From Hibiscus mutabilis (lineage: Eukaryota > Streptophyta > Magnoliopsida > Malvales > Malvaceae), in NCBI GenBank assembly GCA_019671005.1, contig CM033732.1, positions 13,985,932-14,049,931 of the forward strand: 64,000 nucleotides of DNA. The letters are read 5' to 3'. Both the position numbers and the translations under genes were made by a program. Under the pieces are notes generated by a model. That model searched no databases and had not been told where the DNA came from. It worked only from the letters and a program-made list of their open reading frames with translations. Below, in pieces: positions 33,882 through 43,304 of this stretch; the first letter of the stretch is position 1; each line of letters starts with the position of its first letter.

Positions 33882-34741
33882 TCAATTGAATAACCAATTT
33901 GCCTCTTCTTGTTGTTCCTCATCGATCGGTTCTTTATACTCCTCAGGTTCCTCTTGATCGGTAATGTAGTTACCGAGGTAACTAAATTCCTCGTCGAAGT
34001 TAAACTCTGTCGTGGTATGAAGAAGTTGGCATTCTTCCGGATCATCGGCATGCCTTAGTGTTTGAAACACATTTAGTTTAACTTGCTGGTCATTCACCCT
34101 CATTGTGAGTTCTCCCTTTTCAACATCGATCAAGGTTCTCCCTGTTCTAGGAAGGGTCTCCCGAGAATGATAGGTGCATGTTCATCTGCTTCACAATCCA
34201 AAATAATAAAATCAGCGGGAAAAATAAATTTATCAACTTTTACCAGTATGTCTTCGATTTTTCCCTCTGGATGCACATAGGATCTATCGGCTAGATGTAG
34301 CATAACTGTTGTAGGTTTTGCCTTCCCGATTCCTAGTTTCTGGAAAGCTGATTTAGGCATCAAGTTTATGCTTGCTCCAATTTCACATAATACTTTCCTG
34401 ACATAGTGGTTTCTGATGGAACAAGGTATTGTAAAACTTCCGGGATCCTTCAACTTGGGTGGCATGCAATTGTGTAACATGGCCATGCATCCCTCTATTG
34501 TGGCAACTGTTTCAAACTCTCCTAGCCTTGTTCTCTTGGACACAATGTCTTTAAGAAACTTGGCATAGTTCGGCATTGGTTCAATTGCTTCAACCAATGG
34601 CAAGTTGATGTAGACTTGCTTTAGGATATCAAGAAACTTCTTGAATTGATATTCTTAATTTTGTCGCTTCAACCTCTGTGGGAATGGTGGTGGAAGTCGG
34701 ATATCTTCGATCCTTTCATTGGTCTAGAACCTGATTGACGG
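33882..34741 (-). pseudogene. Aspartic protease of Athila element B
   Basis: The active-site segment reads VLCEIGASINLMPKSAF: the catalytic Asp is changed to Glu (GAA at 34,382-34,384), whereas element A keeps Asp. Flanking blocks match the family: PPKLKDPGSFTIPCSIRNHY before, and EHAPIILGRPFLE after. The next stretch (33,882-34,133) begins IDVEKGELTMRVNDQQVKL, a conserved segment after the Athila protease, and ends in an acidic Glu-rich linker leading to RT. A one-frame shift divides the two parts near 34,130. Asp-to-Glu changes at this position normally abolish retropepsin activity. Confidence 0.78.
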
Positions 34742-36400
34742 CATTGTCGAGGCAACTGGAGTTGCCGAGGCGTTGTCAACTGGGGTTACCGTGGCGTGTC
34801 TATCGTTGGTTGCCGCGGCATCTTTATCACCGGTTGCTGAGGCCTGCTTATCGTTGGTTGCCGCGGAAATTCCTGGTTCAGCATCTGAGGCTTTGCCGTT
34901 GAGTTCGTCTTGATCTTTTTGTGGAGTTTTGTTTGATGAGTGAGCTTGAGCCTCTTTAAGTTGTTGGCCACTTCTAGTGGTAATCGCCTTACATTGCTCA
35001 TGGCCAGTCCCTCTTGCGACTTCAGTATCGCTAGGTAAACCTCCTTGCGGTCTAGTATTCAGGTTTTGAGCAAATTGTCCAACTTAATTTTCCAATGATT
35101 TGATTGCCGCCTCTTGGTTTTGCAATCTCATCTCGGTCCTGTTAATAAAAGCATCAATTCTTTTTATGAAGTTACTATTCTCAACCATATAAGATTCAGT
35201 TTTCAACATAAAAGCATTGAGAGAATTTTCTAAAGAACTAGATGTTGTCGGTTGTTGCTGCGGTAACTGTTGCCGTGGCATATTCTGTTGGAATCCCGAT
35301 GCTTGTGCATTCTGATTGTTCTGGTTTAGAGCATTGTTGGGATTACTCCATGAAAAATTCGGGTACTTCTTCCAAGCTGGATTGTATGTATTGGACTTCA
35401 CATTGTTGTTCCGGTTGTAATTTCCCACATAAAAGCTGGATTCCGGATTCTGCATACATTCAGAAGAATCATGGTTACCACCACATAACTCACAAAAGGA
35501 ATCCATTACCTTGACTTCCTGTGTGTTGTTTTGTTTTTGCATGTTGTGGACCATCTTTGTTAGAGTGGCCAATTATGCCGAAATTGAGTCTGGTGATCCC
35601 AGTTCATGTATTGTGGCTTGGCATCTAACCCCTCCTCTTCTAGCAGAGGGGAATTGATAATCATTCTTGGCAAGCCTGTTTAGAATTTGCATTGCTTCCT
35701 CCGGTGACTTATCTAGGAGTATGTCGTTTGCCGAGGCATCAGCATCATCCTTGTTGGTGTATTCACAGCGTTGTAAAACATTGTTACTTGTGTCCATACT
35801 GGGAATCTATGTAGGGGTATTTGTGTAGAAGTTCTCTATATCGCTCCCAAGCCTCGTACATGGATTTATCATCTTCCTGCCGAAAAGAAGTAATTTCGTT
35901 ACGAAGCTTATCAGTCAAATTTGTAGGATTAAATCGAGCAAGGAAGTCACGAGAAAGATCGGTCTAAGATCCTATTGATCCGGCAGGAATACTATTCAAC
36001 CATGCTTTTGCCCTATCTCTTAGTGAATAAGGGAATAATCTTAGTCGTAAACATCGAGGGTGACTCCTTGTATTTTGAATGAGTTGCAAATCTCGAGGAA
36101 AGATTTAAGATGTTGTCGTGCATCTTCAGTTGCTGAACCGCCAAATTGACCAATTGTGTTGATCATATTAAACATCACTGGTTGCAATTCAAAGTGGTCG
36201 GCTTCAATTTCAGATGTGACAACTCCTGGATTAAGTCCTTCAAGATCTTCTTCAAGATAGTCTCGAATAGTTCTGTTTCGTGCAAGAATCACTCATCCTC
36301 ATGCTGGAACATCCTGGTTCATATTGCCTTCTTGATTAGCCATTGCTACTCTTAACCTTCGTCTGAGTCTTTGCAAGGTTCGTTCAATTTTTGGGTTAAA
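34742..36400 (-). pseudogene. Gag of Athila element B
   Basis: Gag starts near 36,340 (MANQEGNMNQDV) after basic RTLQRLRRRLR. The capsid-like block at 36,041-36,292 reads RNRTIRDYLEEDLEGLNPGV and QFGGSATEDARQHLKSFLEI. After breaks, 35,084-35,572 holds the zinc knuckle CELCGGNHDSSEC, an Asn/Gln-rich region and the coiled-coil-like NRTEMRLQNQEAAIKSLEN. The linker to protease (34,742-34,880) consists of Pro-Arg-Gln repeats (KMPRQPTIDTPR). The order and motifs identify Athila Gag. Stops near 36,300 and 35,800 break it. Confidence 0.78.
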
Positions 36401-36530
36401 GGGATATTCTGATGTAATCGGTCTCGCCCTGGTCATATACTAATGCAAAACCAAAGTTTTTTAACCCTTTGAATCTTAAACAAGAAAAATAAAAAGTGCA
36501 AGAAAATAAAAACAAAGTTGCTATTGCCAA

Positions 36531-36547
36531 TCCCCGACAACGGCGCA
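36531..36547 (-). other. Primer-binding site of element B (decayed tRNA-Asp type)
   Basis: The plus strand tccccgacaacggcgca is the tRNA-Asp end seen in element A, with one G-to-A change and one missing C. The position just inside the LTR (36,554) is the same. Confidence 0.75.
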
Positions 36548-36553
36548 AAAACT

Positions 36554-38039
36554 TGTTGCGCATAATAAGTGCTTCGCAATTGTGCAAGTGTACACGTTGC
36601 AAGTTATAGTATAAAAGATATCGTCTCCACAGGGATTGGTGCCGCTTCAAGAATCTAATATCTTGCACTGTGAAAAGTAAAAACACAAGTAGGTGATTGT
36701 AGGAGTTTTAACTAACATCTAAACTAGAAAGCAATAAAGTAAAAGAAGATGTAATCAAATGAGAAAGAATATGACAGGTTATCGTCAGTTGAGGTGTGAT
36801 AGCCGATTGGATCGTCTTGGTAAAAGAGTGCAAGGGCAACTCAGTTGTCGTGGCAACTTGCGCAGTGGGATTGCCTTGGCAACTAATCGGCAGTTGCCTG
36901 GGCGACTAGCTGGGCAACTACTTCAAGGTTCGGCAGAGCGTTCTTCAATGGTTTCTTCTTATCCCTAATTTGAAACTCTAGCTATTTGTACATGCCTTGA
37001 TAATACATCTCTGCGTGAATCAAGGGTGAACAACAACCAATCTTGCGCTCCTCTTAGCCGTTGAAATCCTTAACTTATTCGTAAGCCGAATTAATCTTCA
37101 CCATCAATAGATTGAATAAAGATCATACTCATTCGTTTCTTGAATCTAACTCTACCGATATTAGATAAATAGATGAAGTTACGAGATCATCTCCGAATTC
37201 ACTCGCAAACAAGAATAAAAACCAAGAATGAGCAAACCTTGAATTGAAAGTGCAAACTCTTATTACCTAAACAAAATCCGATTGTTTCTCACAACCACAA
37301 ACATAATAACCTTAGCCAAATAGATTTAGTTCATGGCTAGGTTCCAAAGAAACACAAGATAAAGAATTCCTAGCATAAACCTAATTGAACAAGAAAGAAA
37401 AAGATGAAGAATGGTTGAAGCCTTGTCGAAATCTCTCCAAAGCTTTTGTCGAAATCTCCCTTGATCTCTTTGTCAAAATTTCTCTCCTCTCCCCTTCTGG
37501 AGTTGACAGCTTGGTCCTCAATTTATAGGGCTAGGTCAAAGTCTTTTTTTGAGGAGGAAGTTAAGTTGGAATTAAATATCTTTAAAGAATATAATTCTTT
37601 ATTATATTTAAATTTCTTCTAGAACTTCTCCTATCTTCTTGGGATTTAATTTCTCTTTAACCTCTTCATGGAAATCAAACTCCTTTGAGATTTAACTTTG
37701 CTCCACGTCATCTTGGGCTTATCTAGTCATCAATTTCGACTATCATATCATCTTATCCCTTACCGAAAATTGCCCTGGCAACTAGCTCGGCATCTCCTTC
37801 ATGCATTGCCCTGGCAACTGGTTCCAGCCTTGCTTTGGCAAGTGATTCTGCACACACACAAAACACACCAAAGCAGTATCTTTTTCCACAAAATTAAGCA
37901 AAATATGAAATCAAGCTTGTCCACCAAGGAAATAATGCAAACATGCATGAATGGCTAATAATGCAACTAATATGAGCCTAAGTCTAGCAATAATAAGAAC
38001 AAAAAGGGTAATAAAAATAGTACTTTTGAACACTTAACG
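36554..38039 (-). repeat. 5' LTR of element B (1,486 bp)
   Basis: Partner of 16,365-17,838. The outer terminus reads CACTTAACG instead of CACTTAACA, a single change at the last base. The flanking atccc is the second target duplication. A TATA-like CTATAAATTG (minus) lies near 37,519-37,529. Confidence 0.88.
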
Positions 38040-38334
38040 ATCCCCCTTTCTCCAAGCTGCATGTCCCCTTTTATATTAATCGGACAAGTGTCACAACAGG
38101 GTTGTCGTGGCATAGTGATTGGACCGGCTATGACTTGATGTCCTAGGTTTTCATTGTTTCCCACAGCGATCACGTGCGATGTCATGTGATCGCCTAATAT
38201 CCTATATGCGATGCACCCGCGGTCTCACTCGTTCGTCGCATCTATGTTCTCCCGCAGTCAAACTCGTTCGCCATATCTATGTTTGTAGGCTACATGGTCT
38301 TGACACATGGCGGTGTGCACTTGCATGTGCTAAC
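38040..38334 (-). repeat. 5' LTR of element C, 5' part
   Basis: On the minus strand it starts TGTTAGCACATGC at 38,334 and matches the truncated 3' LTR at 1,404-1,447. It is the other half of the LTR interrupted by element B; the first five bases are the target duplication of B. Confidence 0.7.
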
Positions 38335-39760
38335 AGTATTATTTTTTAAAATTGTTTATTTCAACATTTGGTCTCTCATGTGTTTTTTTAAATTATTTTT
38401 CTGAGTGTTTCATGTGTTTAAACTATTTATTTTTTACTGATTATCCATTTTTATTTTGTACTAATAAAGTTTGAATTTTTTTTATATAACAAAAAGGTTA
38501 TAAGCGAAAATTTATTTTCTCTAAAGAAAAAGGGTGAGCTTAAATACTTTTCAAATAATTTTTTTTTGAAATAATATTTTAAAAAAATTATTATATCAAA
38601 AAGGAGAGATTTTTTAAATTTTAAATTTAAGTGTTTTTGATATAATAAATATTTACAAAAATATTTTTGGACATACAAAAACAATTCAAAGTCCAACAAA
38701 CAAGAAAATATGTTTAGACATATTATTAATTATTTTCAAAGTTTTTAAAACCTTAAAAATGTGTTATTAATTGTTATATATATATAACATTTTTCAGTTG
38801 ATTAAAATATTTTTAAAGTGTTTAAATTTTTTAAAGCTTTTAAAATGTGAAAACATTATTCGGCCACTATTTGGCACTATTCACAACACTGTTCACTATT
38901 TATGAATAATACCATTTTCGAAACCACCTTTACTGATTTTAAATTTGGGCTGTGAAAAACTCAATTTTAAGCTTATAACAGCTATATTTTGAAGGAATTT
39001 CGATACTTATACCATAGTTTCGAAACCAGTAAATTCAAAGGCCTAAAAAGACACAAAAATTCATCTCCAAACGATTATAATTTATCACCAACGGCTAGAA
39101 ACTCATTCTACACTATAAAAACACCCCAAAGACACTTGAAGAAGGTTACTGCACATATACAAGCTTAGAGATCAAGAGAAAAAGTCTTCAATTCTTCATT
39201 CCTTCATTTTCTCTTGTAAACATTTGTAGAGAGCTTCATTAAATATTTTTAGTGTTCATTCTTTGTGAGCTTAATTTTTATAAACATCAACCTAAAGAGG
39301 TATCATTTGTTTACACAAATTTAACCTTGTTAAAGGGGGATGTTCTAGTTTATCCTTAGAAAAACTAGAGTGGTTCTATCTTAGCTATTGTAAAAGATAG
39401 GGGAAGGTTTCTATCTAAGACTTGAGAAGGTAGTGCTGTAAGGTTCATTTCAAGTTAGTGAATTGAGAAATACTTAGTGGTGGAAAGCTAAGGTAGTAGA
39501 CGTAGATATTATTAAGGAAGTTGAACCACTATAAATCCTATCTCTGACAACATAAATAATTTTGTTGTTATCAGCCTTGTATGTCCCTATTATGGGTATT
39601 TATGGAGTCTTCTTAAAAAAGAAAAAAGGTCAAAATCCAATCTCTGTCAACATAAATAAAAAGGTCTAATGAATTTTTCATCTTCTAATAATTTGTACTA
39701 ATTCAAGTACCAAACCAGGATTCAAATTTTACAAGTATTTCTTGTTATTAATCTTCCTGT
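38335..39760 (+). mobile_element. Probable Ty1/copia-type LTR remnant
   Basis: AT-rich non-coding sequence with LTR-like organisation: 'caacggctagaaact' then a TATA box ctataaaaa at 39,113-39,121, an A/T-rich leader, and 'ttgaaccactataaatc' near 39,523. These resemble the LTRs of SIRE/Maximus-type elements. Neither terminus is fixed, and element C seems to have landed in or beside it. No coding remains. Two copies of a 'cctatctctgacaacataaat' block occur near 39,539 and 39,638. Confidence 0.35.
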
Positions 39761-40039
39761 TGAGACTTCAGGTCTCATGCACAATCTGAAAAATACTTGT
39801 ATAATAGTTAACCTAACAAATACAATTAATATCATTAGAATAACTCAAATGCTCCAATTTCGGTTCATTCATTTCAAAAAAAAAAAAAGTTGATCTAAGC
39901 AATACAAGCATTTCAAACAAAAGTTGACCTAAACACGCGCAACTAAAAGTACAGTCAACCTAAATTCCTACAAGTACCAACATTAATATTTTTCTACAAC
40001 CAAAAGTACAAAGTAAGGTACATACACAAGAAATAAATG

Positions 40040-40330
40040 AAGCAACAACTAAGATTTAGACTAAGCTTCTTAGGTGACTTCTTTGAGGACTTTGTAGACT
40101 TGAATAGTGACTTAGTCTCCTTGTCTGTCTGTTTTTTCTCATTGTTTGACTCCACCAACCAACAGTTTCTCAAGTTCCTCATTGTTCCTCACTACTAAAA
40201 GAACATGCCTTGGAATGATCTTTTTGTTATTGTCCCTTACAACATTACCAGCCAACTCAAAAACCTTCAACACCACAAACCACCCGTTTTTAGCAACATA
40301 CCTAATATATGGAATATCTAAACCTTTAAA
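40040..40330 (-). pseudogene. Histone H2A-like pseudogene fragment
   Basis: Minus-strand translation gives KVFELAGNVVRDNNKKIIP then RHVLLVVRNNEELEKLLVGG, which aligns with the H2A histone-fold segment VLELAGNAARDNKKTRIIP/RHIQLAVRNDEELxKLLGG. A TGA stops it at 40,139-40,141. In the next frame a basic tail with SKKSPKK follows, like the SPKK tail of plant H2A.W. The N-terminal half of the fold is weak or absent. There is no intron in the matching part, so it may derive from a retrocopy or be a gene fragment carried by a transposon. It cannot make a normal histone. Confidence 0.6.
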
Positions 40331-40739
40331 TTCACCAAACTAAAAAGGCATGAAAAGAAACCTCGAAAGATAACAACAAAAAGCTAGCCTGAATTTAACA
40401 CAGTTTATTTCTAGTTTTTTATGTAGTACAAATAGCTCGCAATATGAGAATAAAAGAAATACTACAAATGCTATGATTAAACTCTTAGATTTGCTAGATG
40501 CTAACTCCTAGGAGTGACTATAAATCAATTAAACTCGAACCCTAATTCAAATGTTCAATGCGATATTTTAGAAAAGACTGCAAATGATAGGATTTAACCT
40601 AGGCATGCTAAATACTCACTCTTGTGAGTAAAGCTAGTCAAGTTAGTTTTATGCTTCATCAATCTACATTAGATCAAACTAGGTTTTAACCTTTTCAAAT
40701 AATATTGGGTTTGAGTCAAGTTCAAGTTCAAATTATAAT

Positions 40740-41072
40740 AACTTTCAGGTTTTTTGGGGTTTGGGTCATTCTGTGTGAATGCGACCATTAATGGTTGGAG
40801 TAGACAATGAATGACAATGGTTAGTGATGAGATACAAAGGAAAAATAGTGATGATGAAAAAGGAGCGGTTAGGGGTTAGTGAAATAACAAAATTACAGAG
40901 AAAGAATGAGTATTTGAATTTTATTCAAAATAGATCGATTGAGGTGCAAATCCCATTCCAATAATATGATATTTATAACCAGAAATTACAACAAACACAA
41001 CTTTAACAAACAACCCAACAGACTTTAATGGCCTTTCAACTAACTAACAAGCTAATTATTTAATTGTCTAAC
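40740..41072 (-). mobile_element. Possible Ty1/copia LTR remnant
   Basis: Read on the minus strand from 41,072 it begins TGTTAGACAATTAAATAATT, has a TATA-like GGTTATAAATATC near 40,970-40,982 and a likely polyadenylation area with GAATAAAATTC near 40,920. This layout resembles small copia LTRs. The other terminus is unclear and no duplication was found. Confidence 0.35.
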
Positions 41073-42554
41073 ATTCACCAAAATTATTAATCTTTTAAAT
41101 TTTTTTCTTTAATCCTCTGAAGCTGATATCATGAGCTATTAACAGTGAACTGGAACTGTGATCTAATATTCAAGCACTCTTGTTTTCAGCTAGTGAAATG
41201 GTACCCAGAATGAAAAAAAAATGCTTTCTTTATTCATTCATCATTCTTCCACCTGGAATTCCTTCAATACAAAAACTCATAGTTCTTACTTGATGGTTTA
41301 CCGAAAATCGAAAGTATTTTTTTTCTTTGATTCTTCTTTACTCACTTTTCTGCCCTACAAGTTTTTATCTAAAATTCCTTCAAAAAATCTTTCTTCCTTC
41401 ATCTTCACTGTCTTCGTTCGTCACTTATTCAATCCTTCTATTTGTTAGTAGCAAAACTGTTATGCTACAAGCTTTCGGGTGCAATCTGAAGCCTCTTATT
41501 GATAAGAAAATACTCTCTTATGTCTGGTTAAAGAATGCAAGGCTGTTAAACACTGTATATTTCCCAAATATTTTCTGTCCTTTTAAACTTGATTGTTAAA
41601 CCAAAGTTCCACGTACCCCATATAGACAGAGTAAAAGACAATGAAGCCCCCATCATCGAACAACCCAAATTAGGAGTTAACGTTTCGAGTTAAAAGCGGA
41701 GTGGCATAAACGAGTTAAAAAATAAAGTTTAGTGTTAGATTTGAATATTTTTAAAGTTCGATAATATTTTAGTAAGTGGAAATTTGTTATGGAGTTGAGA
41801 GGGAAAAAAAAGAGACATTTAGCTTAAGAAATTGGAGGTTTAGAGCCATTGGATTGGATTTAATTGACTGTGACGAGGTAACTCCGTTAGCAATCGTCGT
41901 GAAACAAAAGCAACCAATGAAACGTGAGGATGGAAAGAGAAACATGATTTTTTTATTATTTTTAAGGGTAAAACTGTGTATTCATAAAAAGATATTTTAT
42001 TATAAATATTTTATTTTGAGCATAAAATTGCATATTCATAAAACTCCGTTAGTATAAATATTTTCTGTCCTTTTATAATCTTTTATTTTGAGCATAAAAT
42101 TGCATATTCATAAAACCAAACAACAACTTACAACAGTTTAACAAGAGGCAACAGAGAAATATCTTTCTCAACAGCTGCAGACATCCAACAGTTAAAACTC
42201 AATGAAAGAACGGGGAGTCACTCTACAAGAGGAAAACTCAATGAATTTGCTCAATTTAAGATTTAAATAGGTTATTTTCATAACATGCTAGCATGCAAAA
42301 GTTCCAATTTGTGGGGAAAATGATTAATTCTTTTTACCTTTATTATAATATTGTCTATGAACATATGTATATATGGGGAGAATTTATTTATATTAGTGTA
42401 AAATTATGAGTTTTACGCACTTCAATAAGTTCTTTTATACTTAATATTTTAACAATCCATCTGTTGAATTTTATGTTTTATTCACGGAAATTATGCATGT
42501 CAAGTTTTGAATAAATTATAACTATTTGTTTTATGTAAAAATATCTAACTGTTA

Positions 42555-42587
<33 letters not shown>

Positions 42588-43304
42588 AAGAGATGTGATA
42601 TTCTTGCATCATGTAAAACTTGAAAGTTTTGCACCATTTTTTGGATAGCAAGATGAAGGCAAATGGATGACTAAGATTATTGGTAGGAAATGTGAAGATT
42701 ATCACAAGAAAAAAAATAAGAGAATAATCTTAGTCATTTATTTACCCTCATCTAACAGTGCATAAAATGTGTAAAAGTAAATAAATTTTACACAGTATAA
42801 GTGAATCATATATATATAATATATATATATACGGTATCACCTTGGATCCACATGATATAAATATCATGTTGAGTCAAAGATATGCATTTATAAAAATTAA
42901 CAAGTACAATTATACTTGTAAATTCAATGGTTGGATCGTTAAAATAGTAATCGTAAAAAAAATTGTCAACAATCTTTAGATCAAGTGGTTAAAAGCTCTC
43001 ATTTAACACTCTTTTCTCTCCCTTAAGTTGTAGATTTAATAACAAATTTCTCCTCCCCTCCCCTCCCCTAGGTAGGAATGTTCAAAAAATTAATTGTAAA
43101 AGAATTTTTAAAAATAAGTAAAACTCGTATAGGAAATATGAGCTTTAACACCAATAAAAGGTCCATTAAGACAAATAAAAGGAGTTTTAGTGAACGGGTT
43201 AACAGGTTTCTCCATGAAGAATAAATCATAGATTCAACAACTTATATCTTCTGCAAAAGTTATAGGTAATAAACCCAACAATAACTCCATCTATTTAAGC
43301 TGAA
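41073..43304. other. AT-rich intergenic DNA downstream of the RRM gene
   Basis: I recognise no gene. Short open frames at 41,221-41,600 have low-complexity Phe/Ser/Leu content and no domain. A ~37-bp block (ttattttgagcataaaattg core) is repeated at about 42,008-42,043 and 42,079-42,115. A TA microsatellite lies at 42,563-42,586. A pyrimidine-rich run (ctcccctcccctcccc) is at 43,050-43,070. Confidence 0.5.

Larger units (their letters stand above)
16365..38039 (-). mobile_element. Element B: Athila-family Ty3/gypsy retrotransposon, hosting element A
   Basis: LTRs lie at 16,365-17,838 and 36,554-38,039. The near-perfect target duplications atcca (16,360-16,364) and atccc (38,040-38,044) mark insertion into the 5' LTR of element C. 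Leftward order is LTR, tRNA-Asp-type primer site, gag, protease, RT, RNase H, integrase, env-like ORF, polypurine tract, LTR. Without its passenger (20,002-29,985 plus one duplication) it is about 11.7 kb, a normal Athila size. The LTRs differ by several percent in their first 200 bp, so it is clearly older than element A. The frames are broken, though the integrase frame is open. Confidence 0.9.
1404..38334 (-). mobile_element. Element C: Tat-lineage Ty3/gypsy retrotransposon with nested insertions
   Basis: Minus-strand order is 5' LTR (38,334-38,040 and 16,364-16,237), primer site, gag, protease, RT, RNase H, second RNase H, integrase, tandem repeats, antisense ORF, polypurine tract, truncated 3' LTR (1,447-1,404). 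The second RNase H, the DTGS-type protease site, the gag knuckle and the antisense ORF on the 3' side are hallmarks of the Tat lineage (Retand, Grande and Ogre relatives). It is interrupted by a solo LTR (12,718-15,860), by Athila element B (16,365-38,039, itself containing A) and by element E. All frames carry stops, so it is dead. Its own sequence is about 12 kb. Confidence 0.85.

Noticed and set aside
16365..38039. An endogenous pararetrovirus
   Set aside because: The elements have LTRs, integrase and a tRNA-Asp primer site with target duplications, and show no movement-protein or coat signature.
41221..41600. Two overlapping Phe/Ser-rich plus-strand frames
   Set aside because: Low complexity, no domain, no splice structure and no supporting neighbour.
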